DNA of 64,000 nucleotides. Origin: Bryobacterales bacterium. GTDB lineage: Bacteria > Acidobacteriota > Terriglobia > Bryobacterales > Bryobacteraceae. Below the pieces are notes generated by a model. The model worked only from the letters and a program-made list of their open reading frames with translations, was not told the DNA's origin and ran no database searches. This document shows positions 1 to 9,075 of this stretch, piece after piece. The position numbers were made by a program, and so were the translations under genes. The stretch is from the NCBI GenBank assembly GCA_016721425.1, contig JADKID010000016.1, positions 248,001 through 312,000 on the forward strand, written 5' to 3'. Every line of letters starts with the position of its first letter. Position 1 is the first letter of the stretch.

Positions 1-3000
1 CGTCCGAAACCGTCGAGGTGTCGGCCCAGGCGGCGCTTCTGCAGAGCGAGAACGCCACAGTCGGTACCGTCATCGAGAACAAGCGCATCCTGGAACTGCC
101 GCTCAACGGGCGGAATCCGCTTTCCCTCGTGGCGCTCGCGCCCAACGTCAGTTTCGGATTCCCATCGGCCGGACAGGCTGGTTCGCGGCAAGGCGGCATC
201 CGGTCTGACCAGTCCATCTCCGTTGGCGGACAGCGCGCCCAATACAATCGCTACACGCTGGATGGCGTGGAGAACACAGACCCGAACTTCAATACCTTTG
301 TGGTGCTGCCATCGGTGGACGCGCTACAGGAGTTTAAGGTGCAGTCCGGAGTCTACCCAGCCGAGTTCGGCCGCGGCGCCACTCAAATCAATATGTCCAC
401 CAAAGCGGGCGCCAATGACTACCACGGCACCCTGTTCTACTTCCTCCGCAACGACAAACTCGACGCAAAAAACTACGCCTTCACCGCCGCCCGCCCTCCG
501 AAGGATCCCTTCAAGTGGAACCAGTTCGGATTCACTCTGGGTGGTCCCATCAGTGTTCCAAAACTGTTCGATGGCAAAAACCGCCTGTTCTTCATGACCA
601 ACTATGAGTGGTTCCGCCAGCGCCGCAATGTTCAGGCAGTCAGCAGCGTACCTACCGGCGCCATGCAGGGCGGCAACTTCACCGACGTTGTTACCACGCC
701 CAATGCCAGCCTTCGCACACAGGGGATTTACGACCCCAGAACGCGTGCCATCGTCGGCGGCGTCAATACAGCTCAGCCGTTTGCCGGGAACCTGATCCCC
801 TCCACGCGGCTCCATCCCACATCCAAGCAGCTGTTGGAGTTCATGCCGCTTCCGAACCTGCCCAATGCCGACATCCGCAACAACCTCGTCCAATCACAGG
901 GCCGCCCGATCAATCGCGACCAGTTCGTGGGCCGCTTCGATTTCGTCGAAAGCTCGAAGTCCCAATGGTCCGGCCGCTACAGTTGGGGCGATGAGAACCA
1001 GAGCAACGAAGCACTGAAGTTGAACGGAACCAAGCTGGTCACCAACTTCTCTCAATACATGGCTTCGAACACCCGCGTCTTTTCCCCGACGACGGTGAAC
1101 GAGGCTCGCTACGGCTATACGCGCTTCTACAACACCAACGGGACTGAACTGGCCTTCACGCGCGACGTCGTGGGCGAGTTGAAAGTCCCCGGCCTGGCCG
1201 GAGGGCCCCCAGTACAGTGGGGCGTTCCAAACGTCTCGCTGCAAGGCGTCTATGCCGGCTTCGGCAACGACTCGGAAGGCCCTTATGAGAACACCAACTC
1301 CTCCTGGCAGATCGTGGACAACCTCTCCATCATCCGCGGTAAACACTCCATCAAGATCGGCGGCGAGGTCCGCAACGATCACTACAACCAGGTGGGGAAT
1401 CAATTCGCACGTGGCCAGTTCACCTTCACCAACAACGCCACTCTCAACCTGGCTACACCCGGCCGCACCGGCGACAACTTCGCCGATTTCCTCCTGGGCG
1501 AGACCTATCAGGCGGAGGCCGCCGTCTCCATCGCCGATGCCAAATTCTCTTCCGTCGGCTACGCGCTCTACTTCGATGACGTATGGCGCATTTCCAGCAA
1601 GCTCACTGTGAATTTTGGCCTGCGCTACGAATTGACTCCGCCGTGGACAGACAGCACGGGGAAACTCTTCAACGGCATCGTTCCTTACGACGCTCACCTC
1701 ACGTTAGCCAACGCCAACGTGACGGACAAGAGCCTCTTCCCGTACTTCATGCGCCAGGGCGATTCGCGCCAGAACTGCTATGAAGGAATCGGCATCCGCT
1801 GGCCCGATATCCAGGTGCGCTGCGACGGTTCGCTGGGCAATCGCCTGGTGGGGGTTGACAGGAACGACTTCGCCCCTCGCCTGGGCATCTCCTGGGCGCC
1901 GACCGCCAAATGGGTCATCCGGGCCGGCGCCGGCACATTCTACTCGCAGGATAGCGGCAACCCCCGCTTCGACATGGCGCGCAATCTGGCCGGCCGCCTG
2001 CGCGATAACTCCAAGACCGATTTCCCCAACCTGAACTGGGGTAACGCCCTGGCCTCCATCGCCGGCGGCGTCGCCAACGTCTTCAGGCCGTATACCTTTG
2101 CCAACCCCTACGACCGGCGCACACCGTACTCGAACCAGTTCATGCTCAATGTCCAGCGCGAACTGCCGAAAAACGTGTCGATTGAGGCCGGCTACCTGGG
2201 CAGCATCAGTCATCGGCTCGAGGCTCTCCGCGCGGTCAACGAAGCGCTCCCGGCAGACCCGGCGGTGGACAGCCGCTCGGTCCCCAACCGTTCCCCATTC
2301 CCGACGTTTGGGCGCATTCAGTTGGTGGACAACTCCGGCAATGGCAGCTATCACTCGTTGGGCACCAAGCTGACCAAGCGCTACTCCAATGGGTTGACCT
2401 ACCTGGTGAGCTACACCTGGGCCAAGTCCATCGACACGGCGTCGGCCATTCGCAACCAGGGCGGCGACACACTCTTCCCGCAGAACAGCTACTGCCGGGC
2501 TTGCGAACGCGCCCGCTCCGCCCATGACGTCCGTCACCGTCTGGTAACCTCCACGTTGTGGGACCTGCCCTTCGGTGACGGCCGCCGCTACACCATCGAC
2601 AATCCCGTGGCCCATGCCATCGCCGGCGGTTGGCAGGCCAGCACCATCATCACACTGCAATCCGGCTTCCCGCTCACCGTCACCAACGGCCAGGACACGT
2701 CGAATACCGGAGGCTTCTTCGATCGGCCGAACGCCACCGGTCAGAAACCAGAGCTGGACCGTGGAGCACAGGATCCACAGCGATTCTTCAACACCGGCGC
2801 CTTCGTGATCAACAATCGCGGACAGTTCGGCAACGTGGGACGCAATACGCTCAATTCGCCGGGCATCATTGGCTGGGATTTCTCGATGCTGAAGAACTTC
2901 AACCTGAAGAGCGACAAGCGATTCCTGCAATTCAGGGCGGAGTGGTTCAACTTCCCGAATCACCCCAACTGGGGCAACCCCGACACCAACGTGTCGTCAG

Positions 3001-3074
3001 GCAACTTCGGCCGTCTCACCAGTACACGCAACAACATGCGGCAACTCCAGTTGGGCCTGAAGTTGGTGTTCTGA
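1..3074 (+). CDS. TonB-dependent receptor, Oar-like (5' truncated)
   Basis: Outer-membrane receptor of the Oar/carboxypeptidase-regulatory TonB family, which is expanded in Acidobacteriota and probably takes up oligosaccharides or peptides. The frame is open to the left edge, so the GTG at 18 is not the real start; the signal peptide and N-terminal regulatory domain lie outside the window. Visible are the plug region with the typical ELPLNGRNPLSL motif, the YTLDGVENTDPNF and YPAEFGRGATQIN motifs, then about 850 residues of beta-barrel rich in aromatic and Asn/Gly strands. It ends in the outer-membrane signature LGLKLVF with terminal Phe. A strong terminator follows. Substrate cannot be told. 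Confidence 0.9.
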   Translation, partial: SETVEVSAQAALLQSENATVGTVIENKRILELPLNGRNPLSLVALAPNVSFGFPSAGQAGSRQGGIRSDQSISVGGQRAQYNRYTLDGVENTDPNFNTFVVLPSVDALQEFKVQSGVYPAEFGRGATQINMSTKAGANDYHGTLFYFLRNDKLDAKNYAFTAARPPKDPFKWNQFGFTLGGPISVPKLFDGKNRLFFMTNYEWFRQRRNVQAVSSVPTGAMQGGNFTDVVTTPNASLRTQGIYDPRTRAIVGGVNTAQPFAGNLIPSTRLHPTSKQLLEFMPLPNLPNADIRNNLVQSQGRPINRDQFVGRFDFVESSKSQWSGRYSWGDENQSNEALKLNGTKLVTNFSQYMASNTRVFSPTTVNEARYGYTRFYNTNGTELAFTRDVVGELKVPGLAGGPPVQWGVPNVSLQGVYAGFGNDSEGPYENTNSSWQIVDNLSIIRGKHSIKIGGEVRNDHYNQVGNQFARGQFTFTNNATLNLATPGRTGDNFADFLLGETYQAEAAVSIADAKFSSVGYALYFDDVWRISSKLTVNFGLRYELTPPWTDSTGKLFNGIVPYDAHLTLANANVTDKSLFPYFMRQGDSRQNCYEGIGIRWPDIQVRCDGSLGNRLVGVDRNDFAPRLGISWAPTAKWVIRAGAGTFYSQDSGNPRFDMARNLAGRLRDNSKTDFPNLNWGNALASIAGGVANVFRPYTFANPYDRRTPYSNQFMLNVQRELPKNVSIEAGYLGSISHRLEALRAVNEALPADPAVDSRSVPNRSPFPTFGRIQLVDNSGNGSYHSLGTKLTKRYSNGLTYLVSYTWAKSIDTASAIRNQGGDTLFPQNSYCRACERARSAHDVRHRLVTSTLWDLPFGDGRRYTIDNPVAHAIAGGWQASTIITLQSGFPLTVTNGQDTSNTGGFFDRPNATGQKPELDRGAQDPQRFFNTGAFVINNRGQFGNVGRNTLNSPGIIGWDFSMLKNFNLKSDKRFLQFRAEWFNFPNHPNWGNPDTNVSSGNFGRLTSTRNNMRQLQLGLKLVF

Positions 3075-3107
3075 TTTCGGCTCTTTGGTTGTTGTCCGCC
3101 AGCCTTC

Positions 3108-3155
3108 CCACAAGGGGGCGACGCCCGTCAAGGGCAGTCGCCCCTTGTGGTTTTT
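3108..3155 (+). terminator. Rho-independent terminator after TonB receptor
   Basis: A GC-rich inverted repeat (3108-3122 with 3137-3150, one bulged G) carries a nested GCCC/GGGC stem in the loop and is followed directly by TTTTT at 3151-3155. It sits 34 nt after the TonB stop codon and separates that gene from the FtsB-like gene. Confidence 0.8.
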
Positions 3156-3285
3156 GGGGCCAGGAGGCGGCCCTCCGCACCACGCTTCGCCCGCCGGCCG
3201 ATCGAGCGATCGGGCCCAGGCAAAGCGTTCTTTACATATCCGTCCAAAGAAGATATAAACAGTAGGTAGGATTGTCCACTCCGTT

Positions 3286-3585
3286 ATGGGTTCCATCTTC
3301 CGCTACCTCGCCTTCTTCGGCGCCTTCGGCGTAGCGGGTTTCTATTGTTTCGCCGTCTTCCAGGGCCCCCACGGCTATCCCGCCTACCGCGAGAGCCGCG
3401 CGCAGATCCAGCGCATGAAGGACGAGAACAATAAGCTCAAGGCTCAGATTCGCGACAAGCGGCTCTACATCGACAAGCTGGAATCCAGCGAGGCCGAGCG
3501 CGAAAAGGCGATCCAGGAAATCACCAACAAGGCCAAGGGCAAGTCCACCACCATCATCCTGAACGAGTCGCCGTCGGCTCAGTAG
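3286..3585 (+). CDS. FtsB/DivIC-like septum protein
   Basis: Small bitopic protein of 99 residues. One N-terminal membrane helix (about residues 6-26) is followed by a coiled coil (about 36-85) with heptad-like Lys/Glu/Leu spacing, including MKDENNKLKAQIRDKRLYID. This is the architecture of FtsB/DivIC septum-formation initiators, which bridge FtsL and FtsQ at the divisome. It is a single gene between a terminator and a convergent mutase operon, not in a division cluster, so the family call rests on topology and length only; a generic coiled-coil membrane protein is possible. Confidence 0.65.
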   Translation: MGSIFRYLAFFGAFGVAGFYCFAVFQGPHGYPAYRESRAQIQRMKDENNKLKAQIRDKRLYIDKLESSEAEREKAIQEITNKAKGKSTTIILNESPSAQ

Positions 3586-3598
3586 CCGCAGCCCAGGC

Positions 3599-4951
3599 CT
3601 ACGCCACGCCCGTCGCCTTCCCGTACAACTCGTCCAACGCCTCCTGTGATTTCGCCTCGGCTGCCACGCGCAACAGCGGTTCCGTGTTCGATGCCCGCAC
3701 GTGAATCCAGCCCTCCGGCATCATCAGCTTCAATCCGTCGCTGCGGTCCACCTGCGCGCCCGGAAACACCGTCTCCAGGTCCTGCATCATCTGCCCCAGT
3801 CGGCCGTGCTCAAACGGCATCTTGCCCAACCGCCGGTAGTAGCGCGGCAGCGTCGCCGCCAGAGCCCCCAGCGTCTGCCCCGTCTCCGCCATGCGGTCGA
3901 GAATGAACGCCATCCCCATATACGAATCGCGGCAATACTGCACAGCCGGGAAGATGATGCCGCCGTTGGAGCCCTCGCCGCCGATCACTGCTCCAACCGC
4001 CCTCATCCGCTCCACCACGTTCGCTTCGCCCACCGGCGCGCGATAAACCCGGCAGTTGTGCCGCGCCGCCACGTCATCGATCACAGCCGACGTCGTCAGA
4101 TTCACCACCACCGGGCCCTGCTTGCGGCGCAGCGCGCAATCCACAGCCAGCGCCAGCACGTCGTCATTGTCCAGAATACGGCCCGTCTCGTCGCCCACAG
4201 CCAGGCGGTCGCCATCCGGATCCTGCGCAAACGCCGCCTCGGCGCTCACCCGCCCGATCAGCTTCTGCAACTCACCCAGCACCGCCGGAGTGGGCTCCGC
4301 CTCCCGCGGAAACACCTTTGTTGGGTCCACCCAGATGGCGTGCAGGTCGCAGCCCAGTATGTCCTTCAGGAAGTGGACGCTCATCCGCGAGCCCGCGCCG
4401 TTGACCCCGTCCAGCGCCACGCGGAACCCGCGCCGCCGGATGCGCTCCGCATCCACATGCGCCAGCACCCGCGCGATGTGCCGCCGCGTCGGCGTATCCA
4501 TATCCGTCACCACGCGCCGGATCTCGGAGTTCGTCGCCTGCCGGAACTCGCTCTGGTGGTACAGATCCAGCAGTTCATTGCGCTCGTAGTGGTTGAAGAA
4601 AAGCCCCTCCCGGTTGAAGAGCTTCAGCGCGTTGTACTCCGGCGGATTGTGCGACGCCGTCACTGCGATGCCGCCCCGCGCGCGGATCTCCGAGACATAT
4701 ACCTGAATCGTCGGTGTCGGCGCAATGCCCACCTTCACCACTTCGCAGCCCGCTGCCAGCAGCCCGCAAGTCACGGCGTGCTCCAGCATCTCGCCGGTCG
4801 CCCGCGTATCCCGCCCCAGCACCACCGGCCCCGGACCCACATACGTGCCAAACGCCTGCGCAAACGCGCAAGCCAGATTCGGCGTCAGAAAATCACCGAC
4901 CACGCCGCGAATCCCAGAGACGCTGATCTTGAGTTGATGGACGCGCTTCAT
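3599..4951 (-). CDS. Phosphohexomutase (phosphoglucosamine/phosphomannomutase family)
   Basis: Alpha-D-phosphohexomutase of 450 aa, a usual length. All four active-site signatures are intact: phosphoserine loop TASHNPPEYNALK (Ser100), metal loop DPDGDR near residue 243, sugar loop GEGSNGG, and phosphate-binding RASNTEPLLRV near the C-terminus. It interconverts hexose or hexosamine 1- and 6-phosphates for envelope precursors; GlmM, ManB or PGM cannot be separated by eye. Its ATG overlaps the stop of the upstream paralogue by 4 nt, so the two are translationally coupled. The second Ser-His-Asn-Pro-Pro loop is closer to the canonical family than that of its partner. Confidence 0.9.
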   Translation of the reverse strand: MKRVHQLKISVSGIRGVVGDFLTPNLACAFAQAFGTYVGPGPVVLGRDTRATGEMLEHAVTCGLLAAGCEVVKVGIAPTPTIQVYVSEIRARGGIAVTASHNPPEYNALKLFNREGLFFNHYERNELLDLYHQSEFRQATNSEIRRVVTDMDTPTRRHIARVLAHVDAERIRRRGFRVALDGVNGAGSRMSVHFLKDILGCDLHAIWVDPTKVFPREAEPTPAVLGELQKLIGRVSAEAAFAQDPDGDRLAVGDETGRILDNDDVLALAVDCALRRKQGPVVVNLTTSAVIDDVAARHNCRVYRAPVGEANVVERMRAVGAVIGGEGSNGGIIFPAVQYCRDSYMGMAFILDRMAETGQTLGALAATLPRYYRRLGKMPFEHGRLGQMMQDLETVFPGAQVDRSDGLKLMMPEGWIHVRASNTEPLLRVAAEAKSQEALDELYGKATGVA

Positions 4952-6318
4952 GCCGTGTAGCCCCTCACCAGGTCCATGACCTCATCAAACAGCGCGCGCG
5001 GCGGTTCGCCGCACTGCTCGCAAATCACGCGCACCAGCGGCTCGGTCTGCGAAACCCGCACATGGACCCACTTGCCCGGCCAATCAATCCGCAGCCCATC
5101 CAACGTCGTCCGCTCGCCGTCCGGAAACCGCTCCTCCAACTCCAGCAGCAACTCCGGAATACGGTGCGTTTCCAGCGGGATCTGGCCCTTCAAAATGGAG
5201 TACTTCGGATACCGCCCCACCAGTTGCGAGAGCGTGCAGCCCAGTTTTTCCATGCCGCTCAGAATGCCCAGCATCGAGGCGATGCCATCGTAGACAAACC
5301 GGAACTGCGGCATCATCACCGCCCCCGTGCCCTCGCCCGCCACCGCGATCTGCTCCGGCCGGTAGCTCGCCAGCGCGTCGATCGCCGCCTGCCGCCCCAC
5401 CGCCACGCGCACCACCTTGCCACCGTGCCGCGCCGCCACGTCATCCAGCAGCGCCGTCGTCGAGATGCTCGTGATGATCAGCCGCCCCGGCCGGTGCTGT
5501 AAAAACAGATCGGCCAGCAGCACCAGCACCATCTCCTCGCTCACCGCTTCGCCCTTTTCGGTGGCGAACGCCACACGGTCGCTGTCGATGTCGAAGAGAA
5601 ACCCTGCGTCGGCCCCCACGTGCTCGATCAGCGGAGCCAGTTGCAGCCCCACCATCTTCTTCGTCGTCGAGGGCTCGTGCGCAAAGTTGCGGCCCTCCAG
5701 CGGCTCATTGATCAGAATGAACTGCGTGCCGAAACGCTCGTTCATCCGTTTCAAGATCAGCGCCGACGTACCGTTCGTGCAATCCACCAGTACGCGAAAT
5801 TGCCGCAGGCTGTCCAGGTCGAATACGCGCGCCAGGTCGTCCAGATAATGATCGGTGGCCGTGGGGTCCTCATGGCGTTGGCCGATGGTCTGCCACTCTT
5901 CAAACCCAAACTTCTTCAGATGATAGATATCCAGCAGCTCGCCGGCTTCCGCCGAGTTCAGATACGTGCCGCGCGGCCCGAAGAACTTCAGCGCATTCCA
6001 TTGGGCCGCGTTGTGGCTCGCGCCGATCGAGATGCCGCCCACGGCGTCCAGCCGCTGGATGGAGTGCTGGATGACGGGCGTCGAGACGATCCCCAGATCG
6101 ATCACGTCATGCCCCGTGGCCAGCAACCCCGCCACCACGCCCTCGCGCAGCATCACGCCCGACGCGCGCGGATCCCGCCCGATCACCACCTTGCCGTGAT
6201 CGGGCAGAAACGTCCCGAACGCCGCGGCGAAATCCAGCACATGCGCCGCCGTCAGCCCGTTGCCCACGATGCCGCGCAAGCCCACCTGCGAGATGCGAAG
6301 ACTGCGCTCTTCGGACAC
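4948..6318 (-). CDS. Phosphohexomutase paralogue
   Basis: A second mutase of 456 aa, first gene of a coupled pair. Loops are present but divergent: GASHNAAQWNALKFF (Ser101; Pro-Pro of the usual loop replaced by Ala-Ala), metal loop DIDSDR in place of DPDGDR, sugar loop GEGTGAV, phosphate site RVSQTEPLVRV. All catalytic positions needed for phosphoryl transfer remain, so it may be active with altered specificity. Alternatively it is a regulatory or heteromeric partner of the neighbour. Tandem divergent copies suggest a duplication followed by specialisation. Confidence 0.87.
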   Translation of the reverse strand: MSEERSLRISQVGLRGIVGNGLTAAHVLDFAAAFGTFLPDHGKVVIGRDPRASGVMLREGVVAGLLATGHDVIDLGIVSTPVIQHSIQRLDAVGGISIGASHNAAQWNALKFFGPRGTYLNSAEAGELLDIYHLKKFGFEEWQTIGQRHEDPTATDHYLDDLARVFDLDSLRQFRVLVDCTNGTSALILKRMNERFGTQFILINEPLEGRNFAHEPSTTKKMVGLQLAPLIEHVGADAGFLFDIDSDRVAFATEKGEAVSEEMVLVLLADLFLQHRPGRLIITSISTTALLDDVAARHGGKVVRVAVGRQAAIDALASYRPEQIAVAGEGTGAVMMPQFRFVYDGIASMLGILSGMEKLGCTLSQLVGRYPKYSILKGQIPLETHRIPELLLELEERFPDGERTTLDGLRIDWPGKWVHVRVSQTEPLVRVICEQCGEPPRALFDEVMDLVRGYTA

Positions 6319-6321
6319 CCG

Positions 6322-7014
6322 CTACTTCTCCAGTTTCAGCAGGCCGAACTTCTCAGGGATGTGGTGATTGCCCGTCGGCCCCGTGGGCAGCCAGGCAATG
6401 TTGGCGCGCTTCGGCGGCGGCCCCTGGAACCGGTAGTAGTTCACCCGGAACTCCGTCCCCTCCTTCACCGCCTTGTCCGTCACCGACGACACCGGGATCT
6501 TCATCGCCCCATACCAGATCTTCTTCGCCGGGTCGAGCTTCGCCGTCACAATGAAACCCGAGTCCCATTTCCACCCGCCCTCCGGTTTTGGGGTCTTCCG
6601 GTCGATGTCCAGATCCACCCACTCCGACTGCGGCGACACCTGGAATTCCTTGTACTGCCAGATGTTGACGAAGTCCGCCCCAATGAAAATTTCGGCCGCG
6701 TCGTGCTCCCACAGTTTGTTGGTCTCCTTGTCCGTCACGGGCGGCGCGATCATATAGAGCTGCTCATACGGGCAGGTGAACAGGAAGTAGAGGTTCTTTT
6801 CCGTCCAGCGCGAGCGGATCTCCGTACGGTGGCCTGGCGTGGGCTCGCCCTTGGCGTTATTCACCGCCACCACCAGAGGCGCTTTCTTCCACATCGGGTC
6901 ATTCGGATCCGCGGTCAACGCGGCGTCATTCTTCATGCGCTTGCTGATCGCCGTTTGTGGAGTCTGGGCGGCGACGGGCAGCATCAAAACGAGGAGGGCA
7001 GCGAGGAGTTTCAT
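6322..7014 (-). CDS. Exported CBM9-like/DOMON-fold carbohydrate-binding protein
   Basis: Secreted protein with a signal peptide (MKLLAALLVLMLPVAAQ) if started at the ATG at 7014, which is preferred over an upstream ATG at 7047 that would place a charged extension before the signal. The mature part carries the carbohydrate family 9 binding-like pattern: a PNDPMWKKAP segment, RSRWTEKNLYFLFTCPYE, and a DAAEIFIGADF strand. Such proteins bind sugars at the cell surface or periplasm in Acidobacteriota and Bacteroidota. It lies 3 nt from the mutase pair and may be co-transcribed upstream of it. No catalytic residues are evident. Confidence 0.75.
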   Translation of the reverse strand: MKLLAALLVLMLPVAAQTPQTAISKRMKNDAALTADPNDPMWKKAPLVVAVNNAKGEPTPGHRTEIRSRWTEKNLYFLFTCPYEQLYMIAPPVTDKETNKLWEHDAAEIFIGADFVNIWQYKEFQVSPQSEWVDLDIDRKTPKPEGGWKWDSGFIVTAKLDPAKKIWYGAMKIPVSSVTDKAVKEGTEFRVNYYRFQGPPPKRANIAWLPTGPTGNHHIPEKFGLLKLEK

Positions 7015-7037
7015 TGCTGCTTCCATCATAACTTCCC

Positions 7038-7319
7038 ATGCCGCCAACCTCAGTGTTCGTTGATCGAAAAGAAGAGCTCGAGCGCAGCGAGTTTCAACTC
7101 GGCCTCGAGGCCGGCCGCCTCGCCGTTACCCTGGATGTCCTCACCGACGCCCTAGTCCTGGTCGGCCAGCACGGCGTCTACTGCCAGAGCGCCCGCCAAC
7201 CCGGCAAGCCCGCCATGGACGTCCAGCTCATCCTCTTGGGCATCCTCCAAGCCAAAGAGCTAGTCGCCTCCGTCCTTGACAAACTTAATTCGGGGACGGT
7301 CTACTCAATTCCCAATTAA
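7038..7319 (+). CDS. Small hypothetical protein
   Basis: A 93-residue protein with strongly C-ending codons, as expected for coding DNA here, and no competing gene on the other strand. No membrane helix or known motif; the sequence is acidic/leucine-rich with a central hydrophobic stretch (LTDALVLVGQHGVY). It is divergent from the CBM9-like gene and its stop overlaps the 3' end of the convergent sulfatase by 4 nt. Function unknown. Confidence 0.5.
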   Translation: MPPTSVFVDRKEELERSEFQLGLEAGRLAVTLDVLTDALVLVGQHGVYCQSARQPGKPAMDVQLILLGILQAKELVASVLDKLNSGTVYSIPN

Positions 7320-8695
7320 CGCGCCGCCGGCTTCTGCGCCTGCTCTTTCGTCCGCACCGGCCATTCCGCATCATCCACCCGCGCCGTTGCCATCCACTGC
7401 TCGATCTGCCGCGCCACCTCCGGATGCGTCCCGGCCACGTTCTTCCGCTCGCCCAGATCCGTCGCCAGATCATACAACTCCACCGGCGCCTTCAGCCCTT
7501 TCCGCACGCCCTTCCAATCGCCCATCCGTACCGCCTGATCAAACCCCGATTCGTGAAACTCCCAGTAGAAATACTCGTGCGGCTTCTGGCTCTGGCCCAG
7601 TAGAGTCGGCACAATCGACACCCCGTCCAACCCTGCCGGCGCCTGCACCCCCGCCACCTCCGCCGCCGTCGGCAGAAAATCCCAGAACGCCCACGGATGC
7701 CCGCTCACCTGTCCCGCCCCAATCCGCCCCGGCCATCGCGCCACGCACGGCACCCGGATCCCGCCTTCGTGCAGATCCCGCTTGATCCCGCGCAACGCCC
7801 CGCTGCTCTCGAAAAACTCCGGCCTGTGCCCGCCCTCGCGGTGCGGTCCGTTGTCGGACGAAAACACCACCAGCGTGTTGTCCGCCACGCCCTTCGCCCG
7901 CAGCGCATCCATCAACTTGCCCACATCGGAATCCATCCGCGTGATCATCGCCGCAAAGTTCTTCTCCTGCTGCGGCCACGCCATCCCGGAATACGGAGCG
8001 TCGCCCGGCACCTCCATCCCGTTCCCCGTGTCCCGCCCCATCTCATTGTTGGCGTGCGGCGCGGTGTAACAGACATGGAGGAAAAACGGCTGCGCCGCCG
8101 GCTGCTTCTGGATGAAATCCACCCCGCGGCTCGTGAAGAGATCCGGCGCGTAGTCCTTCCGCTGCGTCCCCGTGTTGCCCCGGCACAGATACGATCCGTA
8201 ATTGTGCAGCAGATGCTCAGGGTAGTAGTTGTGCGCGTGCGACTGGCTGAAATAGCCGAACCACTCATCAAACCCCTTGGCGTTCGGATAGCCCGTCGAG
8301 CCCAGTTGCCCCAGCGACCATTTGCCGAACAGCCCGGTACGGTAGCCGGCGCTCTTCAACACCTCCGCCACCGTGATGTCGCCCGGTCGCAGCGGCAGAT
8401 TCGGACTCTTGTTGCCGCGCGTCCGCGCGTGGCCCGTGTGCTTGCCCGTCATCAGGCAGCATCGTGACGGCGCACACACCGTGCTGCCCGCGTACGTCGA
8501 AGTGAACCGCATGCCCTCAGCCGCCAACCGGTCGATATTGGGCGTTTGAATCCGTGTCTGCCCGTAGCAGCCCAAATCCCCGTAGCCCAGATCGTCGGCC
8601 AGCACAAACACAATGTTCGGCCGCGCCATCGCTCCGCCCTGCACCAGCGCGCCAGCCGGCAGCGATTGTAGAAACTGTCTGCGATCCATCACCAT
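7316..8695 (-). CDS. Arylsulfatase-type sulfatase, Tat-exported
   Basis: Type I sulfatase of the alkaline-phosphatase superfamily, 459 aa. It begins with a Tat-like leader (DRRQFLQSLPAGALVQGG). The metal-binding motif NIVFVLADDLGYGD is at 27-40, and CAPSRCCLMTG at 74-84 matches the C-x-P-S-R signature whose Cys74 is converted to formylglycine. GKWSLGQ and SSDNGPHREGG supply further active-site residues. It removes sulfate esters from polysaccharides or small molecules in the periplasm. A remnant of another sulfatase lies 8 nt upstream, so this was a tandem sulfatase operon. The maturase is not in the window. The start may be the ATG two codons inside (MDRRQ). Confidence 0.92.
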   Translation of the reverse strand: MVMDRRQFLQSLPAGALVQGGAMARPNIVFVLADDLGYGDLGCYGQTRIQTPNIDRLAAEGMRFTSTYAGSTVCAPSRCCLMTGKHTGHARTRGNKSPNLPLRPGDITVAEVLKSAGYRTGLFGKWSLGQLGSTGYPNAKGFDEWFGYFSQSHAHNYYPEHLLHNYGSYLCRGNTGTQRKDYAPDLFTSRGVDFIQKQPAAQPFFLHVCYTAPHANNEMGRDTGNGMEVPGDAPYSGMAWPQQEKNFAAMITRMDSDVGKLMDALRAKGVADNTLVVFSSDNGPHREGGHRPEFFESSGALRGIKRDLHEGGIRVPCVARWPGRIGAGQVSGHPWAFWDFLPTAAEVAGVQAPAGLDGVSIVPTLLGQSQKPHEYFYWEFHESGFDQAVRMGDWKGVRKGLKAPVELYDLATDLGERKNVAGTHPEVARQIEQWMATARVDDAEWPVRTKEQAQKPAAR

Positions 8696-8703
8696 TTAGA
8701 TCC

Positions 8704-9075
8704 TCATTTCGGGGCTCGCCCCAGCGCCACCAGTTGCCGCCGAGCATACTCCTCGGCCCGCTCATTCTCGCGCTCCGGCGAGCAGATGCGCCGCAACTCC
8801 CGCTCCATCCGCCGCACCACGCCCGCTTGCTTCGCCGCCACGTTGACCAGCTCTTCGGGGTCCGCTTCCAGATCGAACAACTGATGCGGAGCCGCGCAGT
8901 GATACACAAATTTCCACCGGCCCTGCCGGATCAGAAACGCGCTGGCCCGCGTGCCGCCGCCTTGAAACTCAGAGAACACCACCCGTGCTATCAAGCGCGC
9001 CGATCCCCGCGGCGGCGCGGGCGCCATGCTCGCCGCCGCCGGTAGCGTCTGTAGAAACGATCGTCGGGTAGCCAC
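8704..9075 (-). pseudogene. Sulfatase remnant with internal deletion
   Basis: The 123-codon frame joins a Tat leader (TRRSFLQTLPAAASMAPAPP) straight to a sulfatase C-terminal module: VFSEFQGGG, FLIRQGRWKFVYH, HQLFDLEADPEELVNVA. Everything between, including the formylglycine motif and metal ligands (roughly 350 codons in intact relatives), is missing, so no sulfatase activity is possible. It precedes an intact sulfatase by 8 nt and begins 22 nt from a pure G/C block. The gap may be a true deletion or an assembly collapse at that block. Confidence 0.7.

Noticed and set aside
5620..7155. A 511-codon plus-strand frame
   Set aside because: Antisense to the mutase paralogue and CBM9-like gene; composition is unnatural.
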